Assembly: GCF_002088275.1 (NCBI RefSeq) | Contig: NZ_AQQS01000006.1 | Location: 113,574 to 177,573, forward strand | DNA: 64,000 bases | Reading direction: 5' to 3' | Source: Aurantimonas sp. 22II-16-19i | Lineage (GTDB): Bacteria; Pseudomonadota; Alphaproteobacteria; Rhizobiales; Rhizobiaceae | Part shown: piece after piece, positions 1-7,905 of the stretch | Layout of the letters: each line of letters opens with the position of its first letter | How positions within the stretch are numbered: the stretch's first letter is position 1 | Program-made: the position numbers and the translations under genes | The notes under the pieces: generated by a model | Databases searched by the model: none | What the model saw: the letters and a program-made list of their open reading frames with translations, nothing else | Told to the model about the DNA's origin: nothing

Positions 1-1
1 A

Positions 2-1402
2 CTGCTCCAGCGTATCGAGATGGACGACTGGGAGTTCGACCTGCAGGTCCTTCTTTGCACGGCGGCGGAGTACGAGAACGCCACACCGGCGCAGCTGCGA
101 CAGATCCAGCGCGTGCGTCCCACGGCGAGCGTCGCCATCGACGCCTATTCGCGCACCATCGTCGGCTTCCATCTGTCGCCCTATCCGCCATCCAGCGCCG
201 GCAGCATCGCGTGCCTGCGCTCCGTGATGGTCGACAAGACCCCACTCGCGGAACTGGCCGGCTGCGGGCGTCGCGACAGCCGCGACCCGGTTTGGAGAAT
301 GTTCGGCCGCCCGGAGACGATCGTCACCGACGGCGGGCCCGCCTTCGACTCGACATTCGACGACGTCGGCCGGGCCTGCGGGTCGAACCGCTCCGTTCCG
401 GAGAAGGACCCGCGGCTGCGCGGGCGGATCGAGCGTTGGTTTGGCACGCTCCAGGACGGTCTGCTGCACAATTTCTCGGGCCGGACCTTCGCCAATTCCG
501 TCGAGCGCGGCGACTACGATTCCGAGAGCCAGGCGAGCCTGACCTTCGAGGAACTTTACATCGCCTGCGTCCGCTACATCGTCGACGACTACCATCGCGC
601 CCAGCATTCCGGGCTGATGGGGCGCAGTCCCGCGAACTTCTGGCAGGACGCGCTCGAGAACGACTGGAAGGGCGTCACCGCCTTCGCGACCCCAGAAGAG
701 ATGCGCTACGCCTTCACGGTGCGACATCTCCGTCGTCCGTCGACCGAGGGTATCCGGTTCCTGAACCTGCAGTACTGGTCGGAAGAGTTCGACATCATCC
801 GGCCGGCGCTCGAGGGAGGCCCCGCCGTGTGTCGTGTCGATCCGCTCGATCTGTCCTCGATCCTTGTCGATCTGCCCGACCGGCTGCGGAAGGATCCTCG
901 ATACGAGAAGGGCCCCGGCTTCCTCGTCGTCCCCCACAAGGGTCCGTTGCCCGACTTGATCCGGAATGATCCCACGCTCGAGAACTGGGTTCAGGCCAAC
1001 GCGATGCTGCGGGAGATCGTCGCCGAGGAAGCCGAGGAGGAGCGGCCGATCCGCGTGGCCGCCCGCAAGGATCTCTGGAGCACCGGACAACACGCGATGG
1101 AGCGGGCAGGGGTTCTGCGGAACCACGAACTGACCGCCGAGATGCTGAAGCGTTTCCAGGACCGGCTCGACCGCAAGCGCCGGAACGCCGCGCGAAATCC
1201 GGCCGACCGGAAGAAGACCGATGCGGCTCCTCACGGGCGCTCGGTTGCGACAGCAGATCGCGGTCCCCTTTCTTCCGGAACGCAGAAGACGGCGAAGCGG
1301 CCGAAGCCCGCCGCTCCGCGCAAGCCGGCCGGCAAGGCCGCACATCGGCAGATGTTCTCGCCCGAGGGCGGGAACGATCCCGACGACATCAAGGTGGAAT
1401 GA
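2..1402 (+). CDS. tniA: TniA/TnsB-type DDE transposase, 5' end outside window
   Basis: Catalytic subunit of a Tn7/Tn5053-like transposon: joins the transposon 3' ends to target DNA. The frame is open to the left edge, so the N-terminal DNA-binding domains lie outside the window and the first ATG (20) is internal. The integrase core is visible: a first Asp in the IEMDDW segment (codon 23-25), a second Asp in VTDGGPAFD (codon 329-331) and Glu in RGRIERWFG (codon 431-433), with the Asp-Glu spacing of about 34 residues usual for DDE enzymes. After the core follow a beta-barrel-like region and a basic C-terminal tail rich in Lys, Arg and Pro, as expected for the part that contacts the ATPase. The stop is 3 nt before the next start, so it is co-transcribed with tniB and tniQ. 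Family assignment is firm; the exact subgroup is not. Confidence 0.93.
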   Translation: MLQRIEMDDWEFDLQVLLCTAAEYENATPAQLRQIQRVRPTASVAIDAYSRTIVGFHLSPYPPSSAGSIACLRSVMVDKTPLAELAGCGRRDSRDPVWRMFGRPETIVTDGGPAFDSTFDDVGRACGSNRSVPEKDPRLRGRIERWFGTLQDGLLHNFSGRTFANSVERGDYDSESQASLTFEELYIACVRYIVDDYHRAQHSGLMGRSPANFWQDALENDWKGVTAFATPEEMRYAFTVRHLRRPSTEGIRFLNLQYWSEEFDIIRPALEGGPAVCRVDPLDLSSILVDLPDRLRKDPRYEKGPGFLVVPHKGPLPDLIRNDPTLENWVQANAMLREIVAEEAEEERPIRVAARKDLWSTGQHAMERAGVLRNHELTAEMLKRFQDRLDRKRRNAARNPADRKKTDAAPHGRSVATADRGPLSSGTQKTAKRPKPAAPRKPAGKAAHRQMFSPEGGNDPDDIKVE

Positions 1403-1405
1403 TCC

Positions 1406-2506
1406 ATGGCACGAAGAACTTCGCATCTCGACGACATCCAGGATCAGTTCGCCGGGATCGACGTCGACGCCATCATCTCTCGCCGGCGCGGTGAGCGCCG
1501 GCGAGAGATCTCCGAGATCCTATCCCGGGTGAAGTTCTCCTACGTCGAATCGACGCGGGACGCCCGCTTCGCGGAGGCCTTCGAGGAGGCCGTCGACGAG
1601 ATGCTCGTCCGCCCGGGAGAAAGTCCGGACGAGGCCGGCTACGAGGCGCCTCGCGAGGGCCGCCCGGTCTGGGCGAAGCCCGAGGGGTTCATCTTCTTCG
1701 TCACCGGCGAGAGCGGCGCCGGGAAGACCTTCATGATCCGCCGTTATCTCGAGCGCTCGGAGGTGTTCCAGCCGATCGTCCTGAAGGAGGGCACGATCGA
1801 CCCTGTCGTCTCCGTCCGGGCGCCGAGCCCGTGCACACTGCAGCGGCTCGGGCTGCGGATCCTGCGCGCGATGGGCGACAACCCGAAGGTCGACCTCGCC
1901 GAGAACCGCGTCTGGGAGCGGATCACGCGGCTCGCCCGCGCCCGGCGGGTGAAGCTGATCCATATCGACGAGGCGCAGCATCTCGCCCGGACGCTGAAGA
2001 GCGTCAACGAGCAGCAGGCGGTCGCTAACGCGCTGAAGGACCTCGCCGAGCAGGACGGCTGGCCGATCAGCTTCGTCCCGTCGGGCATCCCGCTGACGAA
2101 CGTCATCTCGCAGGTGGACCCGCAGATCGAGCGGCGGAGCTTCTACTTCACCATGCCGTCCCTGGACATGGAGAAGCAGGGCGACCGCCGGATCGTGGAG
2201 GTGGTGCTGGAGGCGCTCGCCCGACGCAAGGCCGGCCTCGACCTGGACGGATCACTCGGGCCCGGCTTCGTCGACCGCATCGCGCATGCCGCGAACTACC
2301 AGGTTGGCCGCTGCGCGCAGATCGTCCGGTTCGCGATCCACGCCGCGCTGAAGCGCGATCACGGCGTCCTGGCGCGGCAGGATTTCGTGGAAGCCTACCG
2401 GCAGCACTCGCAGGCCCGCGGGCTCGACCAGTTCAACGTCTTCGACGCCGAGCACTGGCAGAACCTCGAACCCGGGACCTTCATCATTCCCGAGGAAGAC
2501 GACTGA
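1406..2506 (+). CDS. tniB: TniB/TnsC-type AAA+ transposition ATPase
   Basis: ATP-dependent regulator that links target selection by TniQ to the transposase. The 366-residue protein has Walker A (GESGAGKT, residues 101-108) and Walker B (LIHIDEAQH, about 184-192) motifs, and a QIERRSF sensor-like segment after the conserved PSGIPL strand. About 90 residues precede the P-loop and are rich in Arg and Glu. The ATG at 1406 follows an AAGGTGG ribosome-binding site. The stop overlaps the tniQ start as TGATG, so the three proteins are translationally coupled. Length and order fit TniB of Tn5053-like elements and the short TnsC group; the longer Tn7 TnsC is less similar in size. Confidence 0.92.
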   Translation: MARRTSHLDDIQDQFAGIDVDAIISRRRGERRREISEILSRVKFSYVESTRDARFAEAFEEAVDEMLVRPGESPDEAGYEAPREGRPVWAKPEGFIFFVTGESGAGKTFMIRRYLERSEVFQPIVLKEGTIDPVVSVRAPSPCTLQRLGLRILRAMGDNPKVDLAENRVWERITRLARARRVKLIHIDEAQHLARTLKSVNEQQAVANALKDLAEQDGWPISFVPSGIPLTNVISQVDPQIERRSFYFTMPSLDMEKQGDRRIVEVVLEALARRKAGLDLDGSLGPGFVDRIAHAANYQVGRCAQIVRFAIHAALKRDHGVLARQDFVEAYRQHSQARGLDQFNVFDAEHWQNLEPGTFIIPEEDD

Positions 2507-4626
2507 TGGCGAACCGAAGCGCCGGGAACCGCAGGGAGCGTCGCCTTCCTGTCTTCGGAATCCGGCCGGACCTGATGCCGCGGGAGACCGCGTCCAGCTA
2601 CCTCTCCCGGCTGGCCTATCTCACCGGCAGGTCGGTGCCGGACATGAAGACAGAGGTCGGCCTCGATGTCCGCTCGATCGATCTCGGCGACGAGACCGCG
2701 ATCCGACTCCTGTCCACCAAGGCCGGAATGGGCCATGGCGCTCTCGCCAGGTGGTCGCCGCGCCGGCACGCCGGCCGTATCTGGCGCCTGCACGGACAGG
2801 ATCTTGGGACGGAGATGGTCGACCGGACCTTCTTCCGGTTCTGTCCCGCCTGTGTCGCCGCCGATCTGGACCGCGGCGGTCGAGCCGGCTCGTGGATGCG
2901 CGCCGAATGGACGGTGGCGCCACTGCGGACCTGCCCGGAGCACGGCCTGGTCCTCGTCGCCGCGGCGCCGGACCGGACCCCGTTCGCGCCCTACGACTAC
3001 TGCCGCACGATCGCGTTCCTGGAGGAGGATGTTCCCCGTCTCGCCGACGAAGCGGTCCGGCACGCCCCGTCGGCGCTCGAGACGTATTTGCGCGATCGCC
3101 TGTTCACCGGCACGAAGGGCGCGACCTGGCCGGACGGTCTAGCGTTCCATGCCACGGCCGAACTGGCGGAGGTCTTTGGCGCCGTCGCTCTGCATGGAAA
3201 GGCGGTCCGCCTGACGCGCCTCACGTCCGGAGAGCGGATCGCGGCCGGCGCCGCCGGCCATGCCGTCCTTGCCGAAGGGCGCGCCGGGATCCGCCGCTTC
3301 CTCGAGGACCTGATCCGAGAGACGCGGACCGGCAAGGGCGTCTGGGGACCGCAACTGGCGATCGGGCGCATCAACGACTTCCTCGACGCCCGCCGTGAAG
3401 ATCCCGGCTACGCGCCGGCGGTGGATTACGTCCGCGAGGTCGTCATGGACGAGGTACCGCTCGATCCGGACGACGTCGTCCTCGGCGTTCCGGTCGGCGA
3501 GCGCCGCGTCTGGAACTTGCGGTCGCTCGCCCGCGAGGTCGGCACCACCGTCCCGCTCCTACAGACGATTCTGCAGCGCAACGGCCTGATGTCGAAGAAA
3601 GCGGAGTTCCGCGCCAGCCGCTCGACGCTCGACGTCGGCAGGGTCCGTGAACTGGTCGCGCTGCTCGACGACGAGATACTCACCCTGCCGGCCGTCATGC
3701 GGCGGACCGGCCTGACGCGCCGCCACATCAATGCGGTCGTCGACGCCGGCGGCTTCGTCAGCATCACCGGCGCGGGCAAGGTCTACAACGCGCAGCACCG
3801 TTTCGGGGCCCGCAACGTCGATGAGACCATGTGCCGGCTGATGGGTGGCGAGCCGGTCGAGGCCATTCCGCCCGGCATGATGCCGCTCGGCGAGGCCAGG
3901 CACGCGGCGATCTGCACGTTTCCGGAGATCATCAGGCTCGTCCTCCAGGGCCGGCTCTCGCGCGTCGCGCGCCTCGTCGGCGTCGAAGGTCTCGACGCGG
4001 TGCTGGTTCCGAAGGACGAAGTCGCCCGGCTGACGTCGGCGCCGTCACGCGGGCTGACCCGCATCGAGGTGCAGCACCGCACACGGCTGAGCCAGAAGCC
4101 TGTCCAGAAGCTCTTCGAGCACCGCGTCTTCGATCTCGAGGTCGTCCGCAATCCGGTCAAGCGCAGCGAGCAGGTCGTCGCGACCGAGGAGAGCGTCGGG
4201 CGGTTCATGCGCGACGTCGTCGGGCTGCATCCGCTCGCGAAGCACCACGGGGTGCATTTCAGGCGGATGAAGGCGATCATGGCCGCCGCCGGCATCGAGC
4301 CGCTGCTCGACCCCGTGGAGTTCCACGCGACGTTCTACCCGCGGCAGACCGCCGAGGGACTGAACCTCGACGACGTCGACCCGAACGATGTCGTCGTGAC
4401 GCGGCGGACGCGGTCGGAGTCGATCGAGCACAGCAACCAGGTGCGCAAGGCGACGGCGAGGCCGGCGGTGGAAATGCTGCGCGAGGTCGCGGCCGGGACC
4501 GAGGGCGATGACGACGAGCCGGCCGGCCGGAAGTGGACACGGCTGGGGCGGTCGCGACGTATCAAGGGCGAAATCGGGCGCAAGAGGGTGCCGTCGAGGC
4601 GATGGGTGGCGGAGCGGGCTATCTGA
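2506..4626 (+). CDS. tniQ: TniQ/TnsD-family target-selection protein
   Basis: Target-site selector of the transposon. The N-terminal TniQ domain starts with the family pattern of a Pro-rich lead followed by ETASSYLSRLA (residues 27-37). It carries a zinc-finger pattern with CPAC at 113-116, Cys143 and His146. The remaining 500 or so residues are long compared with TniQ of Tn5053 (about 400) and closer to TnsD. They include several helix-turn-helix-like segments (for example around residues 340-420), so direct binding to a fixed attachment site is plausible. No attachment-site gene can be named, because the transposon ends are not resolved. No CRISPR array or Cas gene is nearby in the window, which argues against an RNA-guided element within view. 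Confidence 0.88.
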   Translation: MANRSAGNRRERRLPVFGIRPDLMPRETASSYLSRLAYLTGRSVPDMKTEVGLDVRSIDLGDETAIRLLSTKAGMGHGALARWSPRRHAGRIWRLHGQDLGTEMVDRTFFRFCPACVAADLDRGGRAGSWMRAEWTVAPLRTCPEHGLVLVAAAPDRTPFAPYDYCRTIAFLEEDVPRLADEAVRHAPSALETYLRDRLFTGTKGATWPDGLAFHATAELAEVFGAVALHGKAVRLTRLTSGERIAAGAAGHAVLAEGRAGIRRFLEDLIRETRTGKGVWGPQLAIGRINDFLDARREDPGYAPAVDYVREVVMDEVPLDPDDVVLGVPVGERRVWNLRSLAREVGTTVPLLQTILQRNGLMSKKAEFRASRSTLDVGRVRELVALLDDEILTLPAVMRRTGLTRRHINAVVDAGGFVSITGAGKVYNAQHRFGARNVDETMCRLMGGEPVEAIPPGMMPLGEARHAAICTFPEIIRLVLQGRLSRVARLVGVEGLDAVLVPKDEVARLTSAPSRGLTRIEVQHRTRLSQKPVQKLFEHRVFDLEVVRNPVKRSEQVVATEESVGRFMRDVVGLHPLAKHHGVHFRRMKAIMAAAGIEPLLDPVEFHATFYPRQTAEGLNLDDVDPNDVVVTRRTRSESIEHSNQVRKATARPAVEMLREVAAGTEGDDDEPAGRKWTRLGRSRRIKGEIGRKRVPSRRWVAERAI

Positions 4627-4686
4627 TGTTCACCCGCCTCATGCGGTCCGCCAAACGCTATGCGCGGGAGGGAGGTCCAAGGATGA

Positions 4687-4721
4687 TATCAACTTGTCCG
4701 CTGGTACGGGTGGAGTTGATA
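4687..4721. repeat. 8-bp inverted repeat downstream of tniQ
   Basis: TATCAACT at 4687-4694 and its exact complement AGTTGATA at 4714-4721 enclose 19 bases. The position 60 bases after the tniQ stop suits a weak terminator or a protein-binding site, but there is no T-run after the stem. Function unknown. Confidence 0.3.
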
Positions 4722-4760
4722 GTGCGGCAGAGTAGGGTGCTAGGCAGAGCGTTGTAGAAA

Positions 4761-5006
4761 CTATTCGCCCTTGAGGCTTTGCTCTGCTTTGATGCGAGCA
4801 ACTTCATCTCTGCCTCGTTGCTCCCCTATCTGCATGCCGATCCAGCTTATGAGGGGTGCAAGAATCAGAAATGCTAGAAAAGCCAAGAAGCCGTTCGTCT
4901 TGTCGTAGATCGGACCAATCGCGAAAATTGAGATGATAAACCCGTAGACAGCGCCTGATTCACGATGTTTCCGTCTGATAAACTCGCTGCCAAGGTCAGC
5001 GTTCAT
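4761..5006 (-). CDS. small two-helix membrane protein of unknown function
   Basis: An 81-residue protein if started at the ATG at 5006; the frame stays open to 5213, which would give 150 residues. Two hydrophobic segments are visible (AVYGFIISIFAIG and GFLAFLAFLILAPLISWIGM), with a charged, cytoplasmic-looking C-terminus (GEQRGRDEVARIKAEQ). No family is recognised. Base composition is clearly less G+C-rich than the surrounding genes, which suggests foreign origin and fits cargo of the adjacent transposon. The ribosome-binding site is unclear for both starts (GAAGGGG lies about 20 bases upstream of 5006). It converges with tniQ. Confidence 0.5.
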   Translation of the reverse strand: MNADLGSEFIRRKHRESGAVYGFIISIFAIGPIYDKTNGFLAFLAFLILAPLISWIGMQIGEQRGRDEVARIKAEQSLKGE

Positions 5007-5129
5007 AGGTGCAGTCCCATTTGGTTTCCCCTTCAAGATCGAAAGTACAAACACCTTGCTCGAAAGAAGGTGAGTGATCCATGATATCTGATTCGCAAAT
5101 GTCAGCCTCATGGGTGGGGAAAGCGCTTG

Positions 5130-6077
5130 ATGGTCGCTATAGTGAATTTGGGCGGGCCGGTTTCGGCAAGTCACAGACTGGCTCACGAAGGCGCGGCTCT
5201 CGGACAGATCCATGCCGGATCAAATGCCAACAAGGCATCCGACCATTGGCACGGCTTCCTGCGGGGCCTGCTGGCCAGTGGGACGATCGACGATGCCGAG
5301 ATGGAGGCGATGCGCGCCGAGGCCAAGGGGATGGCGGAGATCACCGGCTGCGAGGTCGCTGAAGACTTCGTGCGTGATGTGGATGCGGAAATTCGAGGAG
5401 GAGGGCGCGACGCCCACCGAATCGTGTCCGCCTATCTGGTGAGACCCGCCATCGATAACCCTGGAGGCGACCTGAAGCGCCGCGTCAATTAGTTCTACGG
5501 CTTCTGCACGGGGATAGCCTGTGACGGCGTCATCACGACCGAGGAGGCGATGGTTCTCGTCGACCGCATTCGTCTGGATTCTGAACTTCTCCAGGACGAG
5601 CGCGTCCGCAAGCTGAACGACGCCGCTCTCGGTGCGATTTCTTCCGGTGGGGTCGGCCAGGCAGACAGCCGATATCTCTGCGACCGCGTTGCCTGCCTCG
5701 TCGGTGACAGCTTCGTTGACATGGGTCTCGCGACCTACGGCAGCGTCGGCGCTATCGAGGGTGTCGTCCGGGATGCGCGCCGGATTGTCTTCCGTCGCAG
5801 GACCTTTGTCGTGACCGGCAAGCTCTCCCTCGGGTCGCGGACGGCCGTGGCCGAGATGATTAAGGAGCGCGGAGGTCACCTCTCGGCGGCCGTGGCGACG
5901 ACCACGGACTATCTGGTCGTTGGGGTAGCGGCATCCCGTGACTGGGTACAGTCCAGCGAAGGGCGAAAGATCCAGCGAGCGCTCGAACTGCGCCGCGAAG
6001 GACGCGGTCCGGAGATCCTGCAAGAGGTCGTCCTTCGGAAGGCAATGGAATTCGGCACCCTGCTGGTCGATGCCTAA
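5130..6077 (+). pseudogene. BRCT-domain protein gene interrupted by an in-frame TAG
   Basis: One continuous reading frame from 5130 to 6077 is broken only by TAG at 5490-5492. The N-terminal half (about 120 residues) is helical and acidic, including an HWHGFLRGLLASGTIDDAEM-like segment. Directly after the stop the frame reads FYGFCTGIACDGVITTEEA, a conserved-looking stretch that resembles the first half in pattern. The C-terminal part carries a BRCT fold: RTFVVTGKLSLGSR, then IKERGGHLSAAV and TDYLVVG, as in NAD-dependent DNA ligases and related repair proteins. The frame is preserved on both sides, so this looks like a single nonsense mutation, a sequencing error or readthrough. A downstream ATG at 5550 could still give a 175-residue BRCT fragment. 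Start is uncertain (TTG at 5127 or ATG at 5130). Confidence 0.7.
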
Positions 6078-6105
6078 CGAGGTGGCGAGACACTCCGCCG
6101 GCCGA

Positions 6106-6147
6106 GAATTCAGATCTTTGGTGTCCGAATTCGCATCTTCAGGTGAC
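6106..6147. repeat. two tandem imperfect 21-bp repeats, candidate transposase-binding sites
   Basis: Two consecutive 21-base units start at 6106 and 6127. Both begin GAATTC and share ATCTT at unit positions 9-13, followed by a GGTG near the unit end. A TGTCAT, the terminal sequence type of Tn5053-like elements, occurs 13 bases further at 6160-6165. Spaced repeats of this size are typical of TnsB/TniA-binding sites at transposon ends. The link to the tniABQ module is inference, and the TGTCAT is oriented as a left end. Confidence 0.35.
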
Positions 6148-6419
6148 CGGCGGGTTTAGTGTCATAATGGGACGATCGCCGGCCGCTCCGGAATCCCTCG
6201 CTCACAGGATGTCCGGGAAATGGCGTGCCAAAACGGGACTGAAGGCCAGTTCGCGGCTTCGGTGATCTCGACAACCGGCCCAGCCGCTCGGCATCATTCG
6301 ACCGGCTGCGGCGGGTGCCTCACGGTCGATCGGCAGGCTTACATCCCCTTGCGGTTTTCGGTCTCGTGCCGCACATTCCGGGGGACGGACCGGTCACTTT
6401 CTGAGGTGAGGCGACGACG
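6148..6419. other. intergenic stretch with no recognisable gene
   Basis: Apart from the TGTCAT at 6160 this stretch shows no convincing coding frame. A short open frame from 6220 has no recognisable domain. It may be the junction between accessory DNA and the toxin-antitoxin pair that follows. Confidence 0.3.
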
Positions 6420-6719
6420 ATGGCATCGAGCCCTCTCGAGGCACTGAACGCCAACAAGCCGGCCCTGCTTCACGTCCTTGCCGCATACGGCGTTACCAAT
6501 CCGCGCGTGTTCGGTTCCGTCTCTCGCGGTGACTTCGACAGTCGAAGCGACATCGACCTTCTCGTCAGCAAGACCCGGCCCATGAGCTACGCCACCATCG
6601 CTCGTCTTCGGCGCGATGTCCGGGATGCCGTGGGCTGGCCGGTCGACCTGGTGTTCGAAACGGCATTGAAGCCGGGGCTTCGTGAGATGATCCAGAGCGA
6701 ACTTCAGCCGCTCGTATGA
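6420..6719 (+). CDS. mntA: MntA-type minimal nucleotidyltransferase antitoxin
   Basis: A 99-residue nucleotidyltransferase of the DNA polymerase-beta fold. The active-site signature GS-X10-DXD is complete: Gly32-Ser33 in VFGSVSRGD and Asp44/Asp46 in SDIDLLV. In characterised pairs this protein neutralises its HEPN partner by adding AMP to a tyrosine near the HEPN active site. The ATG at 6420 follows GAGGTGAGG. The stop overlaps the next start by four bases (ATGA), so the pair is translationally coupled. Assignment to the MntA/HepT family is well supported by the two proteins together; whether this copy is active is not known. Confidence 0.9.
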   Translation: MASSPLEALNANKPALLHVLAAYGVTNPRVFGSVSRGDFDSRSDIDLLVSKTRPMSYATIARLRRDVRDAVGWPVDLVFETALKPGLREMIQSELQPLV

Positions 6720-7114
6720 GGCGCGAGCAGGCAAGGCTGCAAAGTGCCATTCACGAGGCGCTCTTCTGGGGCAGACGGGCGCTCCGCCATCTCGGCGACG
6801 CCACGCCCTTGGCGTTTTCCGAGGACGAGAAGACGGTCGACGCCGTCACGCGCTGCGTCGAAGTCGTGGGTGAGGCGGCGGTGCGAGCGATTGCGGCACA
6901 GCCTGACATCGTGAAGAGCAATGCAGAGCTTTTCCTGCGCGAGGCTCGCGATGCCCGCAACGCGGCCATCCACGAATACGAGAAGATCGAAGCCGACAAC
7001 ATGTTCGTGACGATTGAGGAGGTGATCAGGCCGCTGGTTACCGGCTGCGAGGCTTTCCTCGGGGCGCGCGCCGGGGAGGCGGAGACGCCGGATGATCCGG
7101 ATGGCCAGCCTTGA
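6716..7114 (+). CDS. hepT: HepT-type HEPN RNase toxin (DUF86)
   Basis: A 132-residue helical HEPN-domain protein and the toxin partner of the upstream nucleotidyltransferase. The catalytic RX4H motif is seen in RNAAIHEYEK (Arg81, His86), and Tyr88 two residues after the His is the tyrosine that MntA enzymes AMPylate in known systems. HEPN toxins dimerise and cleave RNA. The C-terminal 15 residues are acidic and probably disordered. The gene lies beside the transposon-like region, a common setting for these modules. The gene order (antitoxin first) and the four-base overlap match the usual operon. Confidence 0.9.
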   Translation: MRREQARLQSAIHEALFWGRRALRHLGDATPLAFSEDEKTVDAVTRCVEVVGEAAVRAIAAQPDIVKSNAELFLREARDARNAAIHEYEKIEADNMFVTIEEVIRPLVTGCEAFLGARAGEAETPDDPDGQP

Positions 7115-7188
7115 GCCGCCATGGACCATGGCGATCGCACCTACGCCATCCACTGGCGTTCGATGGAACGACGGAAACCCCCTCCGCC

Positions 7189-7569
7189 TCAGGCCACGGC
7201 TCGTTCCGGCGCCAGGAACGCCCGGAGGCCGTTATCGAGGGACTGCCGGTCGAACGGCTTGTAGAGATAGCCCTCGACGCCCGCCCGCTTCAGCCGCGTC
7301 ATGAGCCCGAGATTGGCCTCGACGATCATCGCGACGATGTGCATCGAACCACCGGCCCGCTCGCGCAGGCGCTTGATCTCGTCGACGACGGTCTTGTCCT
7401 GTGCGCTCGCCGCGACGATCAGGAGGTCCGGCGCGCCGTGGCTTTCGATCCAGTCGAACGCCTCGGCCGGCTTCTCCAGCGTATCGACGTCGAGCCCGTC
7501 GCGGCTGAGGAGCCGGAAGGCGATCTTCCGGATGACCGGGGCGGCGTCGATGATCAGGCAGGTCTTCAA
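7189..7569 (-). CDS. degenerate receiver-domain protein beside chpT
   Basis: A 126-residue CheY-like fold with no output domain. I chose the TTG at 7569 because GGAGG lies 8 bases upstream and the translation then begins at the first beta strand (KTCLIIDAAPVIRK). The frame is open further upstream to 7743, but that part is low-complexity. The phospho-acceptor position after strand 3 is Ala53 in DLLIVAAS where Asp is expected, and the acidic pair after strand 1 is Asp8-Ala9. The conserved Lys104 in YLYKPF is kept. It is therefore probably a phosphorylation-independent pseudo-receiver. It lies 336 bases downstream of chpT on the same strand, so a role in the ChpT-CtrA pathway is possible but unproven. 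Confidence 0.75.
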   Translation of the reverse strand: MKTCLIIDAAPVIRKIAFRLLSRDGLDVDTLEKPAEAFDWIESHGAPDLLIVAASAQDKTVVDEIKRLRERAGGSMHIVAMIVEANLGLMTRLKRAGVEGYLYKPFDRQSLDNGLRAFLAPERAVA

Positions 7570-7905
7570 GGCTTCATCCTCCGACGCGGGGTGTCCCGAT
7601 GCAAAACAGGCGAGAGGCGGCGCTGCAGCGGCCGGCAGAGCCGTGCGGGCGTCGTTCGACGCCGCGGCGATGCGATCGCGCTTGCGCGCTGCCGGCAGCA
7701 CGCCGCAAGGCACGTTCTCCGCGCCGCTCTCACGTGACGCCACGGTAACGTGACGGCTTTGCCAGAGCGTTCAGGAAGATGGCTAACGTCGAGTAAATTG
7801 CAGCGCGGCCGTCTGAAACGCGCTGGTTGCGAGCGATGACCCGCCCCGCGGACGCGCTCCATCGGTCCGTGAGGCGCGCCCGTCGCCAACAGTGCTTGGC
7901 GCAGA
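7570..7905. other. intergenic region between chpT and the pseudo-receiver gene
   Basis: A 336-base gap. An open frame extends the pseudo-receiver upstream to 7743, but its Ala/Arg-rich translation and lack of a start signal make it unlikely to be coding. No clear promoter, terminator or RNA gene is seen. Confidence 0.3.

Noticed and set aside
7570..7743. N-terminal extension of the pseudo-receiver gene
   Set aside because: The extension is low-complexity, and GGAGG with TTG at 7569 places the start exactly at the first strand of the fold.
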